From contig JXTC01000098.1 in assembly GCA_002914845.1 (NCBI GenBank), forward strand, positions 326,727 through 390,726: a DNA stretch of 64,000 nt, read 5' to 3'. The first letter of the stretch is position 1, and the number at the start of each line of letters is the position of its first letter. This document shows positions 1-12,393 of this stretch, in pieces. Source of the DNA: Trema orientale. Its lineage: Eukaryota > Streptophyta > Magnoliopsida > Rosales > Cannabaceae. Both the position numbers and the translations under genes were made by a program. The notes beneath the pieces are model-generated. The model saw only the letters and a list, made by a program, of their open reading frames with translations. It was not told the DNA's origin and ran no database searches.

Positions 1-739
1 TCTATTCTCGTTGGTTTTTTTTTTTTTTTTTCTTTTTAGTCAATGACACCATTCTAGTTTTGAGGAAAGCATCAATAACTCAGCTGTCAGCAAAAATAAA
101 AACTTGTGTGTGGGGACAACTAGATGTTGTGATCTTCTCAACACATTTCCAACCCACTCTTCTATTTTGACGTAATTTTTACTTTATTTTAAAGTAATTT
201 TCACATTAAACAGTAACTTTATTTTCAACTTATTACTTTATTTCTAACACCAAAAAAGAATAATCCTGACATGAAATTCTTTTTTATCTACGTTTTATAT
301 AACCTTTTTTTAATTCCCAACTATTTATCTATCAATTTCACCAATAACGCTCACATACAAATTTTTTTCACATCTTGATCCAATAATATATTTTATTATT
401 TAACAAAGTGGTAGAAACTAATAGATTAATAAAGTATATTTTATTAACTAAAATTACAAATTTATATAATTAATATATTATTTAAAAAGTGAAATTACAT
501 TAAGAAAATTTACAATGAATCCAAAGCATTACCTTTAATGATTAAACATAAATACAAACTTACTCTATATAAATTTAATCATAAAATAATAATAAGATAT
601 GAGACATAAAAAGGAAGATCTTTATTTTTCAGTAGCAAAAAATTGTTAATTTTGGCCAAAACTATGCAAGTATGGTCAAAACTAAAAAAATATACTTTCA
701 TTTGTGGGCTTTTTTGCAAAAAAAAAAAAAAAAAGAAGG

Positions 740-787
<48 letters not shown>

Positions 788-2400
788 AAAAAAAATATTG
801 TTTATGAATAATATCACGCCAATATTGACTTGACATTGTTCACAACCAAGCCCAAATGCCAAAATGGAGTCCGAAAATGGCGTTGAATTGGGCCAGCTCC
901 CAGTGCCAAAACCAATTTTTCCATGCTATTTTAGTGTGTGTTGAAATTGGTCTTACTAGTAGTTTCTTTCGATAGATAATTTTATGAGTTATGACTAGGT
1001 CTTAACCTAAATAAAATTTAAGGGGAAAAAAAAAAATAAAAGAAGCACTTATCACTAGTCTATATATATATATATTAAGCCTGAAACTCAAAACTCTGAT
1101 AGCTTCTTTGATCACCATTTTATTTTAAAATTTTTAGAAAAATCCTAATTTTTNAATATTGTATTTAATTTAATATTAATGATAGCTTATAATAAATTTA
1201 ATTCATCGAACAAATGGTTGTGCTACATTCGTCTCATCAAAATAAATATAAAAATAAATATATTTTTTAATGTTGAAATACATTGAACTTAACTATACAT
1301 TAGGCTTAATGTATGCAATATTAATACAACTCGCACAAAGCGCGGTATAACGACTAGTTTTCTTATAATAGTAAATAACGCTTTCTTATGTTTTTTCTTT
1401 TTTGGATTAAAATCAAAGTTAAAATGTGGAATTTTTGCTATATGATTAACATTCTCGTGTGTTTGGTTATCGTTTTCACATATATATACTAAGCAAGTGA
1501 TGTGCTTATATGGCAAGAATACAAGTATGTGTGGTGATTTGACAACTTTTGCCACCACTTTGTTACTCATTGCTATGAAAATGGATTCAACTTCAACATT
1601 TGAACCAAAAAAAAAAGAAGCTTTTTGGCATCATTAGTCCTCGCCTTACACTTCTTTGGTATATTGATTCTCATTATTTGTTTTTTGGCATTTACATCCC
1701 GAATGTTGTAGATATTGGTCCATGCCGTCTTAATATGTTGTTAGTTAACTATTTTAAAGGGTAGTGAGTGGAAATTAAAATCCTTTCTAATGGAAAAAAA
1801 TTGCTTCTTCATATTTAACATCTATATCTTTAGAGTTTTTAACTTTTTTAACCCAATTGTGTTGTAAATTCCCATCTCCATACTCATATATATTTCAAAT
1901 TGACGATATCTTTTATTTTTTTTCAACACATGAACTATGGTCAAATTGCTACTCTCATAATTTCGAGCTTCTTCTTTCATAATATATTTATAATCGCATA
2001 TCAGAAAGAACAAAAATGAAAGCAACAATCCAAATTAGGAAGAAAATAGCAGCAACCCATATTAAAAAAAATTGAAGGCAAAACGAGCGAAAACGATGCA
2101 AAAACAACAAAATTGAGAATTTCGAATAGATCGCACTAGCAAAGAAAAAAAAATCCAAAATGTCAGTGCCGCAATGCCGAATTCTGAAAATGCAGTGCCA
2201 AATATTCATACAAGTACTGACTTGAGGTATTTTGAGTGTTTTAGACTCCAAAATTATGTGAAACTTCTCCAAATTGCTTCTAAGGTCAGAACAACTATAA
2301 ATAGGACATTGTAACTTAGAAAAGAGGGGTCTTAAACTTATATAAATACATCAAAACTTAGACGAGGAGAATAACTCGGAGACTGGGAGAGCTAAATAAT
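1..2400. other. AT-rich intergenic stretch with a GA microsatellite
   Basis: No gene is recognisable here. The stretch is AT-rich with many A and T runs. An A-run at 721-734 is followed by an almost perfect (GA)n microsatellite at about 745-782. Open frames in this interval are low-complexity or chance translations. One ambiguous base lies at 1154. Confidence 0.6.
745..782. repeat. (GA)n microsatellite
   Basis: A run of about nineteen GA dinucleotides follows an A-rich run. It is a simple sequence repeat with no sign of coding function; the Ser-Leu-rich translation on the opposite strand is only the repeat read in frame. Confidence 0.95.
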
Positions 2401-2428
2401 ACTTTATAATTGTTTAGGTATACAACTA

Positions 2429-3395
2429 AATAATACTTAATAGATTTGGATAGTTAGATTAGAAGCTTTGATTCTGTAATTGTCTAGGTAATTGTAAGTA
2501 ACAAATTACAGTTAATTAAAGTAGGATAATTAATTAGTTAATTATGATGAAGAATATCTCTAGGTCAAAAATTCTAAGCTTGTGAGATGACTGCCTAGAT
2601 TAGCGGACTTTTCTTAACTTAATGTGTTGAGATCATTTCTTGATTTGCAGGATTACAAATTCTTTTAGGGAATTTTATGAAGTCAGATATCTCAAAATTT
2701 GCTCTTTTTCCTTCTTCTACTTCTTTCTTCACCTTGTTGAGATAAGGATCAGTTTCTTGCTTTTCTCTAATCCTTTCCAGGATGTTGGAATGTAGTGTCA
2801 AAATTTTCCAATAATTATTTCCATGTCCATCTAGAAATTTCATCTTGGAGTGACTTAGATACTTTACGTAAAGATACTAATTGTAATATTGGTTTTTTAC
2901 TTAGTATATCTGCTACCCGATTAGCTTATCCTGGATGGTTGAGAATTTTATAATCATAGTCTTTAACAAATTCCAACCATCTTTTTTGCCTCATGTTAAG
3001 TTCTTTCTGGGTAAAGAATTACTTTAAGCTTTTATGATCAGTGTAGATTTTGCACTTTACTCCATACAGTTAATGTTTCCAGATTTTCAGAGCAAAAACT
3101 ACTACTGCTAATTCTAAATTATAAGTTGGGTAGTTTTTCTAATAGTTTTTTTGTTATGCATGAGAACTGCTCCTAATCCTATTTATAAATAATACTTAAT
3201 AAATTTCTATAGTTAGATTAGAATCTTTGATTTGTAATTGTCTAGGTTTTCTAATTGTGAGTAATAAATTATAGTTAATTGAAATATGATAATTAATTAT
3301 TGATTATGATAAAGAATATGTCTAGGTCGAAAATTCCGAGCTTGTAAGATGATTGCCTAGATTAACCGATTTTTCTTAACTTAATATGTTGATTA
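2429..3395. repeat. Direct repeat pair flanking the gypsy fragment
   Basis: A segment of about 208 bp at 2429-2636 recurs at 3187-3395 in the same orientation, offset about 758 bp. Both copies share AATACTTAATA near the start, the tract around GATAATTAATTA, and TTTTCTTAACTTAAT near the end. The pol fragment sits between them. They may be parts of diverged LTRs or a tandem duplication; neither has intact LTR ends. Confidence 0.75.
2619..3165 (-). pseudogene. Ty3/gypsy pol remnant (RNase H to integrase N-terminus)
   Basis: Read on the minus strand, this is a decayed Ty3/gypsy polyprotein fragment. Around 3140-2920 the frame gives RNase H blocks: YPTYNLELAVVVFALKIW, then YTDHKSLK, then [16 protein letters not shown]. 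At about 2843-2619 comes the linker that precedes the integrase zinc-binding domain, with ILERIREKQETDPYLNKV and KKEVEEGKRANFEISD. In-frame stops interrupt the RNase H part after IWKH, after HKSLK and after HPG, so it cannot encode a working enzyme. No long terminal repeats belonging to this fragment were identified. It lies between two copies of a repeat (2429-2636 and 3187-3395), which suggests nesting or local duplication. Confidence 0.9.
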
Positions 3396-4065
3396 GATCA
3401 AACTAAAAGAGCTTATTTGAAGTTGTCTAATTCATAGAATCTAGATAAAGAGCTTGCTTTTTTTGGTGAAAACCAATGAAAAAAATAGAGATAACAGAGC
3501 TAATTGATATCTCAGGTTTATGATTTTGAATAATAATTGAATATAAGATTTAGTAATTAATTTGATAGAATATTAAGTGTTAGAGAATAATCCTTTGACC
3601 TATTTATTTTATTATTGATTTCTTTACTTGTTTTATTATATTTAATTTTAGATTATAGAATCCCCTTATAAATAGGATTTATAGCTAATAATTAACATAA
3701 AATCCCCATATAATATAGATTAATCGATTTTTCTTAATTTAATACGTTGATTAGATCAAACTAAGAGAGTTTATTTAAAGTTGTCAAATTTATATGATCT
3801 AGATAAAAAGTTTGTTTTGTTTAGTGAAAACTAATTAAAAAAATAGAGATAACAGAGCTAATTGATATCTCTAGTTAATAATTTTGAATAGTAATTGAAT
3901 ATAAGATTTGGTAATTAATTTAATAGAATGTTTAGTAGTAGAGAATAACCTTTGACCTATTTATTTTATTATTGCTTTCTTTACTTGTTATATTAGATTT
4001 AATTTCAGATTATAGAATCCCCTTATAACATAGGATTAACAGCTAATAATTATGCACAATTCCTT
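3358..4065. repeat. Tandem duplication, unit about 355 bp
   Basis: Two successive units (about 3358-3717 and 3718-4065) share the order GATTAGATCAAACTAA, then GAGATAACAGAGCTAATTGA, then CCTTTGACCTATTTATT, then TTATAGAATCCCCTTATA. The first part of the unit overlaps the repeat at 3187-3395. The duplicated sequence looks like the body of an old LTR, because a primer-binding-site-like sequence follows soon after it. Confidence 0.8.
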
Positions 4066-5500
4066 ATAGGATCAAACCTTACTATCACTATTAGGTTAGA
4101 CTAATGTAGGAGTATGAATGATCTAATTTGGCAGTTAACGACACACCAAATTTTAGCATTGTTGCTGGAGAATTGATTTCTAGTTACATTACTATTAGTT
4201 CTATTTCTTTTTCTTTATTATTTTTTTTAATTTTCTTTTCATTTTTTAGTTTGTTTAATTTTATTGTTCGAGGTACTTTAAGATATTTCATCGACAAGTA
4301 CTCTTGAATTTTAACTGATAAAACTCGAAGCCATTATAGAATACTTAGTGGTGATATAAGAATATGTTAACTTGGTTTCCTCATTGCAGATTCTCCAAGT
4401 GGACTGTGCGACATAACGAGAAGGTGGGTAGAATACAGTGATGGTATCACATTTTTTGATCAACAATTTGTTAAGGAAGCTTTTTGGATGCTGGAAGACG
4501 TGTGGATTATGACTACTACACATGGAATTACTCAAACAACAATCGGAGTTAGGCGTGCCATTCGAATTCTATTGAACTATCTAATGCCACAAGAAGCCTT
4601 GTGGCTATACTTGCTCAAGGTATGATAATCTTCTACCAAAACCATACGGGAGGTATGGAGGAAGTGTCTCAATACACGGAAGAATTAAGAACTTTCTCCC
4701 CTACTTTTTATATGCCTGCATCGATCAAGGAAGCTTTTCAGAAGGAGACAAAGATCAGGTAGGATGGTTATGGTCATTGTGTTGACATTATACCTAATAA
4801 TAAAGAAGAAACACACGGGTTATTGGAGGATAATGAATCACCATTGGTTTAAGCTCATCAATAATGGTACCATCTCAAATACTGCCAACCGACCCTTATT
4901 CCCCACCCTTATCACCATTACTGAACTTTGTCATCCATGAGCTTAAATGAAGATTATGTATTTTCTACCAAGCGAATCATTCCAAGACGAGTCGAGGTGG
5001 AGCAATGGGTTAGAATATTTTCAATCATGCCAAGATTGAGGGCATTCATAAAGAAAACCCATATATCGTGTTGTTTGACACATATTATCGCATAAAGCCA
5101 CTGTTTAAAGCTTGTTAATATTGGGTTGAGGATGTTAAACCAAGCACATAACATGAGGCAACCCAATCAAGAGAGAAGATAAGAAGCACATAAAAATGTA
5201 GATTTGATTTTCTTACTATTTCTATTTCTAAGATATTTTATTTTAGTTTGTTTTATTTAGTTGTTATTTATTTATTTCATTCTCTTCTATATTTGATCCT
5301 TGTTTTCGAGATTTTAATATTATATTGAGGACAATGTAGGATTTTAAGTGTGGAGAGAAGACTTTATGATTTTGATTATTGATTTTTCACCCTAGTTTTT
5401 CATTTTTTGTTATGTTTTGAAGTCTTAAGATACCTTCCAGCTGCTGTAATAAGAACTGAGCTTTATTGTTATGATTTTGATTGATTTTAAGTATTGTTTA
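4066..5500 (+). mobile_element. Degenerate Athila/Tat-like LTR retrotransposon remnant
   Basis: At about 4150-4175 the sequence TTTTAGCATTGTTGCTGGAG resembles the plant gypsy primer-binding site complementary to the tRNA-Asp 3' end (TGGCGCCGTTGCCGGGGA), with the CpG positions changed as by cytosine deamination. Further on, about 5120-5170, are GATGTTAAACCAAGCAC and GAGGCAACCCAATC, corresponding to a stretch known from Athila/Tat elements. At about 5325-5360 is ATTGAGGACAATGTAGGATT followed by AAGTGTGGAGAG, another hallmark of these elements. No continuous gag or pol frame survives between them. The motif matches are from memory, and the boundaries are approximate. Confidence 0.7.
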
Positions 5501-6885
5501 GAATTTTGATGTTATTCTTAAGTTAATATATGATAATGATTGTACTCAAAATTTTATGCACAATAGTTATATTAATCGGTACATAGTAAAGCATGCTAAA
5601 TTAAGTTAGTTTTTGTAGTTTTACTTCAAGTATTGTTTATGTTTTTATGAGAAGAACTAAATGTTATAACTTTCCTAGAGATAAATAGTTGATCGAGTAT
5701 TTGAAGATATTAGAGCTATCATAGAAACTCATTACATATCATCTAGGATAATATCTATTTATTCTATGCCATCAAGATGTTTCACAATTCTTTATCTAAT
5801 TTGTTTACAAATAAATTTCAAATTAAATTAACAAGTATGAAAGTTTATAATTTACTTATATTTCATAGCATCTTCATTTATCAAATAATACAAATCTGAC
5901 TGTTTTTTCTTTATATCTATTTTCCTTATAACAATTTTATATGTGCTATAATGACCTATAGCCACTAAAATTTGATTATTAATATACTTTTACTAATACT
6001 GATTTTGGATTCAACAGCTTAACTCCCATCATTTAGAAAAATATTAAAACATTTTCTAAAATTGCTCTATAGTAAACCCTATATCTATTACTCTTTTATC
6101 AACTATAAATGTTGCACTTTGAGATGCCATATCTCACACTTATACATTTTTAATAAACAACAATTAAGCAATGAAATACAAAAGATCGATCTATAGTTAT
6201 TACCTTAAACTGAACTATTGACAAATTCGCTCCACTCGATAACATATGCTCCTTTCCGAATCTAAAATTGTTTACTAGATGCGAATTATGGGCTCATCAA
6301 TATTGACCTTCATTTAAAGTATGCGATGAAAAAAATGGACAATCTATAATTCATTTACAAAATTAAGACTTTTATTTAATGAAAATTTCAGAATTCTAAA
6401 ATTACTCCTGATTCGTCCCCAGTCAAAAATTTTTGACTATGTAAAAAAAAAAACAAAAGTCAAGAAGGAGGTGCTAGGAATGTTGCTTACTATATTCAAT
6501 CGCGGTTAAGATTATTCGACTGGAGTCAAATTTTTTGACTCTAGTCGAGTAGAGATGTCACCAGGATCATGATCAAGCCCAGTGGTTATGCCAGTGTATT
6601 GTAGGTAGCAGAAGTAGTTTGTGGTTTGTTGGAGAAAAATATATATTAGGTTTTGTTAAGGAATATAGTATCTAGGTAATTTTATATTTGTAATATGACA
6701 ATAAGGTTTAGTTCTAAAAATATTTATGGGTGATTTCCTTTTTTTTTCCCTCATGAAGGGCTTCATGGACCCCCTAAGATGTTAATCTCCTTATGAAATT
6801 TTAAATTCACCCACCTTTCTCATGTCCAAAAGAACTTGAAAAACAACATCCTTTTAGAATGTAACATTTCTCACTCAACCCCAGT
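5501..6885. other. AT-rich intergenic sequence, no gene seen
   Basis: No open frame with recognisable protein features, no TIR pair and no tRNA-like box was found. A short local repeat of TTTTTTGACT-type sequence occurs at 6420-6550, with TCAAAAATTTTTGACT and its near copy. The stretch is probably decayed LTR-element or intergenic sequence. Confidence 0.4.
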
Positions 6886-6888
6886 GTG

Positions 6889-8170
6889 GAAACTAACTAA
6901 CTTTTTGTTTTCTAATTCGTTTGAACATGCATAACATAGGACCTATTAAATGCAATATCGTCCACTATATTTTTCATATAACACAATATCAAATCACTTC
7001 CGTCTGATTCAAATGGAATGGCCCATATCTAATACTAGAATCATGCGGTTAAAACTATATATCACACAGTAAAAGTGACAAAACTTATAATATCTCACCA
7101 ACTCTAATTCATTTAAACATGCCAAATCCTGTTAACCCTATAGTACATAACTCCCTTTTTGTTTTTTTACATTTGAACATGACTAAACGTGTTAACTAAT
7201 GATATTAATTATGGTATGATTTAATTAACCTAGGTTCTATTAGATGTAATATCATCCACTATATTTTCAATATAAGTCATCAAATTAAATCTATCCGATT
7301 CAAATCGAAGGGCCCATATTTACTATTAGAGTTCTGCGATAAAAATCTTATGTCATATTGTAGAAGTGATGATGGGTTTTGAACCACCAAAAACTAATTA
7401 CCTTATACTTCTAACTTAATTTAAAGGGTCGAATCCGCATAGAACCGTTTATTCCTAAATTAGTGATTCCTAATTATTCTAGTTATAAATCTGAAAGGGG
7501 ATTTGTGATCAATTAAATTAAAAATCAAAATAACTAATGTGGAGCCTATCTAACTTTTTGGTTTTTAATTTGTTTGAACATGCATAACCTATGACCTAAT
7601 CCACTATATTTTCCATACAACACCATATCAACTCACTTCTGTCTGATTCAAATGGAATGACCCATATTTCTTACTAGAATCATGCGGTTAATACCTTATA
7701 TCACACTGTAAAAGTGATAAAACTTATAATATCTCACCAACTCTAATTCATTTGAACATGCCAAAACCTATTAACCCTGTGGAACATAACTCCATTTTTA
7801 TTTTTTTATGTTTGAACATGCTTAAACGTGTTAACTAATAACGTTAATTATGGTACAATTTAATTAACTTAGGTTCTATCAAATGTAATATCATTCACTA
7901 TATTCTCAATACAACTCATCAAATCAAATCTATCCAATTCAAATTGAAGGGTCCATATTTAATGTCAGAGTTGTGCGATAAAGACTTTATATCACATTGT
8001 AGAAGTGACGATGGGTTTTGAACGACTAAAAACTAATTACTTTTTACTTCTAACTTAATTAAAGGGTCAAATCCACAGAGAATCGTTTATTCCTAAATTA
8101 GTGATTTCTAATTATTCTAGCAATAATTTTGAAAGGAGATTTGTGATCAATTAATTTAAAATTCAAAATA
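6889..8170. repeat. Hierarchical tandem duplication (about 650-bp units)
   Basis: Two units, about 6889-7541 and 7542-8170, align over their full length, offset 653 bp near the start and about 639 bp near the end. Shared landmarks in order are TTTGAACATGCATAAC, TAGAATCATGCGGTTAA, CTCACCAACTCTAATTCATT, GATGGGTTTTGAAC, and GATTTGTGATCAATTAA. Within each unit the two halves are also related: both carry a landmark like ATGYAATATCRTCCACTATA followed by GATTCAAAT and GGCCCATAT. The locus therefore looks like four diverged copies of about 320 bp. The phrase AAAGGGTCGAATCCRCA suggests LTR-retroelement origin. Confidence 0.85.
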
Positions 8171-8539
8171 AAAGTAAAATTGCTCAAATGTATTATATAT
8201 AAAAGTAAAATTGAAGGTGAGATACTAGCATCATCACTATAATATAGAGATAATTGAAAAAAAAAAATCCTAAAATACGATATTTTTATAATTTTAATCA
8301 TATCTTTTAGGATATATAAAATTATATATTTATATTTAAAATGTCCGCAAATATCTACCTTCATGTCCAAATTGACTAAAAAATTCTATTCTAAACACAT
8401 AATTATATATTTTTTTTACTGACAGTTAATCGTAAAAATCTATTTAAAATAAATAGCACATAAATCACCAAATAAAAAATAGGGTTAAAACTGCTTCAGG
8501 TATTCTCTTTTCCAATTAACCCGATAATATATATTATAT

Positions 8540-8853
8540 GACCGGCTCGAGTATATATTATATATATTTATATATTATATTAAAAAAAAAAAAAAACAGG
8601 GGACAGGGAAGAAGAACACTGAAAGTAGATATATTTACAATACAAGCGCTTAAATCTTTGCTCTTGGCGCCATAGGATTGCAGTGTATGTACATCTCTCT
8701 CTCTCGTCCGAACCCTAGGTATCTCTTTTACTTTTCGATTCTTCAATGGAATAAACCCTAGATTGGACTCTCAAATCCCAATTTGGTTTAATCTTGTTGG
8801 TGCAGAGCTCTTAGGGCTGCTGATTTTGGGACTCAGACTCACAAGTCCCAGAA
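8540..8853 (+). promoter_or_regulatory. Promoter and 5' UTR of the 13-exon gene, with telo-box motifs
   Basis: A TATA-rich tract (8525-8580) precedes a CT-rich stretch (8694-8705) and AACCCTAG at 8711-8718. That reads directly into GTATCT, a plausible 5'-UTR intron donor (GT at 8719-8720). The matching acceptor TGCAG ends at 8805, followed by leader sequence to the ATG at 8854. AAACCCTA at 8753-8760 inside the putative UTR intron is a telo-box, a motif common near the start of plant translation and ribosome-biogenesis genes. Start site and UTR intron are inferred and need transcript evidence. Confidence 0.5.
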
Positions 8854-11800
8854 ATGGCTTCTATTTCATCTTCTTTCACTGAAATATCGGCAAATGCTGC
8901 TCTTCCATCGTCGGATGAGCTTGAGCATGTTCCGCTCATACGACGCCGGACCATGTTACTGGCAAACAAGCGAGCGGACTGTAATTCTGAAAATGGAACC
9001 GGAACGCCATTGATGTGAGCTCTTATTCCCCAGCTTCTGTTTTTTCCTTCCTTCATTTTTTTTTTTTCCGTTTTCTGTATATATGACATTCCAAAGTGTT
9101 GAAAGCTTCTTCTTTTTTTTCTCCCCCTGAAATTTATGCAGGTCGAGTACACTTGTTAAAGAAGAAAATGAGGGCTCTGATGCACCCGTAAATTGTCTTT
9201 TTCTTTTCACTTTTTTTTTTTTTAAAAGAAGAATTATATATAATGTGTTTGAAATTGTTGATATCATTCTAGCTGTTTTCGTTTGAAAGTTTCGCAGCAA
9301 TTTAACATTCAAACATCCGTTTTAAAGATTTCTGATTTGTTATTGATGTCAAGGGGTGAAGTTCAATTAGAATTTAAAATTTAGAGGAGTTGATTCAACC
9401 CTGTACTGGATTGGAACCAAGTTGATGAATGAACCCTTGTGTATTTAGAACTAATAGAACGTAGAGGAAGAGAAGAATTTTTAGGCTATGTTTGGTAGAA
9501 GGGAGGGAAGAGATATTACCTACGGAAGAGAAGTAAGAGAGGAAAGAGAGTGCTCTTCCCTTATTGTGTTTGGTATGAGAGGAAGGAGAGAAGATCAAAA
9601 TCCTCTCCATTGTTTGGTAAGAGGGAGAGATGGAAGAAGGGAAAAGATTATAGTTAGAATAACCACTCTGCCACTTGGGCATGCATCTCCTTCCTAAAAT
9701 TTCTCCAATTTTGGAATTATTAAAAAGTTGGTTAAAATTGAGGATTTAAAATTCCTTGTCTAATCCATTCCCTTCTGAAATCCCTCCTACCAAATAACTA
9801 TCATAGCCCAAATCCATCCAATAATCTCCTCACACCTCTTCATCCCTCCACTTCTCCCTCCTACCAAACACACTCTTAAAGAGATAGAGGAGGACATTGA
9901 TGTACTTCGGGGAAAAAAAAAATCAAGTTCTGGGTAGCTTTGTGGTTGAATGACAAATGAGTTCAGGGCGTTACGTTTTGAAATTTGTTAAGGGAAATGA
10001 CTTTCTTTGATTTACTATTTTGATTTTCTCTTATGTGGTGGACTGCTCGTCCTCCATGTTTGTATGCTGTATTTTTTATTTTTATTATTATTATTATTAT
10101 TTTTTAACTAATAGTCTCTGTCTCTACCTGTTAATTTAAATAAATTATAACCTTCTAACATCAAAATATTCTCCTGTTCTGTTTTCATGTTTAGTCTCGA
10201 GTTCTTTGAGGAAATTATTCATGTTTAAACTAACTTGTAATAGCTCAGTTGGTCCAAGGTTTGAGGGTTGTGTGTGTATGTTTGGGGGGGTCAGGGGTTC
10301 AAACCTTGGTAGTGTGTGTGTGTGTCATTTTTCTTTAATTTGTAGTAAGTGGTGGTCATTAGTTAAGCCCCACTTAAAAAAAAAAAAAAAAAAAAAAAAA
10401 AACTTATAATAATCTGCTTGACAGATTTTAACTTTGTTATTGATTCGAATTGCCGAAGTTCAATTAGAAATCATCCATTTAACCCTTGCAGTGGAACTAA
10501 GTAGTCGGAGCTGATATAATGTTGTCGGATTTGTAACATGTAAATATTCTTAAATTCTGTTTAAAAAACTTCAATATTCTTAAATTCTGTTTAAAGAACT
10601 TAGTTGCAAGTTTTCTCTGATAAGGTACTCAACAATAATCCAACTCGATGGTGAAGCTCTTCCACGAGTAGTCGAGTTTTTAATGATTACTTTGAAGGTC
10701 TAAATTGTTCCCTTTCGTTTTCATATTTAATTTCAACGAGTGATGATGGATATTAGTATTACCCATTTGTTATTAGCTCCCTTTTGGTAGTCTTTATACT
10801 TTTTGGCAATGAAGTTTGCGTCTTAAGCAGATGTTATAAATCTGTTTAAAATTACTTCTTTTGGTCCGTTTATATCTAGGTCGTTAGTTATTTTTTCACT
10901 TAAATGTTCTGAACCAATATTTCTGTAAACAACATCAAGATTGATTTGTTAAGTGGTTTGCTTACATTTATTTTTCAGCTATCAATGTAAAAACTTGTGC
11001 AACAAAGAATTAACCTACTATCAAATTACTAATTGGCCTTAGTGCTTGTTGCTGAAGTTAGAAAACGAAATATTAAGCGAGATGTAGTCATTATGATCAG
11101 ATTCGGATGACATTGATTGTAATTTTTGTCCCCCTATGCTTTCTATTCGTTAATGGAATTTGTGTCTTTGTAGGATGTTTTTCCCTTTACATCTGCTTTG
11201 TCTCCCAGACAAGTAGTACTTGGAGTTTTTGCACAAGCACAGAATCATGCCTATAAAGGTTGTGAGCAAGTTAATCCTAAAGTTTCATGCAATAGAATTG
11301 TGGAAGACTCTGTAGGTGATCACTGTTTACAAAATGGAAGTTTCACTCAAGATGTGGGAAGTTCCAGAGATTGTTTGACTGATTGTTCAGAGAAAATAGA
11401 ATGTACGGAATCTAATGGTAATGTTGCTCAAGTAGGGAAACTTGATTCCAATATTAGTGCCTTGCCTGAAAGTTCAACACTCTCAGAAGTTCCTGCAGTT
11501 GTACATGTTGGAAATACTGCCAACTTGTTGCACTCAATGGAAGGTGATAATATAAAAACCTCTTATGGTGCTGATATCCCAACAATTAAGGTTGAAAATG
11601 AGGTCTCTAATCACATTGCTAATGATCATTTAGACCACATTGTGTTGAAGGAGAGGCAAAGGATGCTGCTGTCAAGGTTCTATTCATTGTTATATGATTT
11701 TACTCTGTGCCCTAGGATGTATATGTCTTTTGAAACTGTTTGTTTGAAAAATTAATGCTTTTACCCTTGTAAAAATGTAAATTATACTGTGCAGAAATAT

Positions 11801-12345
11801 GAAAATTAAAAACAAGAAAAGGTTAATTTTTAATGATCACTTTGAGCACATTGTGTTGAAAGAGAGGCATAGGATGCTTCTGTCAGGGTGCTGTTCATCG
11901 TTATGTGATTATTCTCTGTGCCCTAGGATGTGTATGTCCTTTGAAAGTATTTATTTGAAAAATTAATGCTTTTCATACCCTTGTAAAATTGTAATTATAG
12001 TGTGCAGCAATACAGTACTTTTGAAATTTTTTTNAAGAATTGGATAGTGAAATAATCTATTTTCTTTATTTTGCAGTAAGCTGTTGGGTTTTGCTAAACC
12101 AGTTCTTGAGGTAATTTCTTCTCTTAAAATCACAGTAGTTTGAGATTTTTGAGTCTTTTTTCTTTAGGTCTTGCTAATTTTTAAGTCACTTTATAGCTTA
12201 ATTCAATGAAGAACTATGCTGATTTGCTATGTCAACTTTTTTCATAATTTGCTTGTCAAAATGTTTTTTTTTTTCTCTTTTCTCTTGTCTTCTTGTGCTG
12301 CCACAAACTGTAGTTAGAACTGGCTTAACCAGGTTACACGGTGCT

Positions 12346-12393
<48 letters not shown>

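Noticed and set aside
579..836. Serine/leucine-rich open frame on the minus strand
   Set aside because: It is the (GA)n microsatellite and A-run read in frame; low-complexity with no gene structure.
10241..10320. Possible tRNA gene (A- and B-box-like sequences)
   Set aside because: The sequence recurs with a shared non-tRNA body and A-tail at 43228, so it is a SINE; no cloverleaf or anticodon arm is supported.
11833..11890. Second copy of exon 3 end as a constitutive exon
   Set aside because: No pyrimidine tract or AG acceptor of quality precedes it, and the open frame is complete without it.
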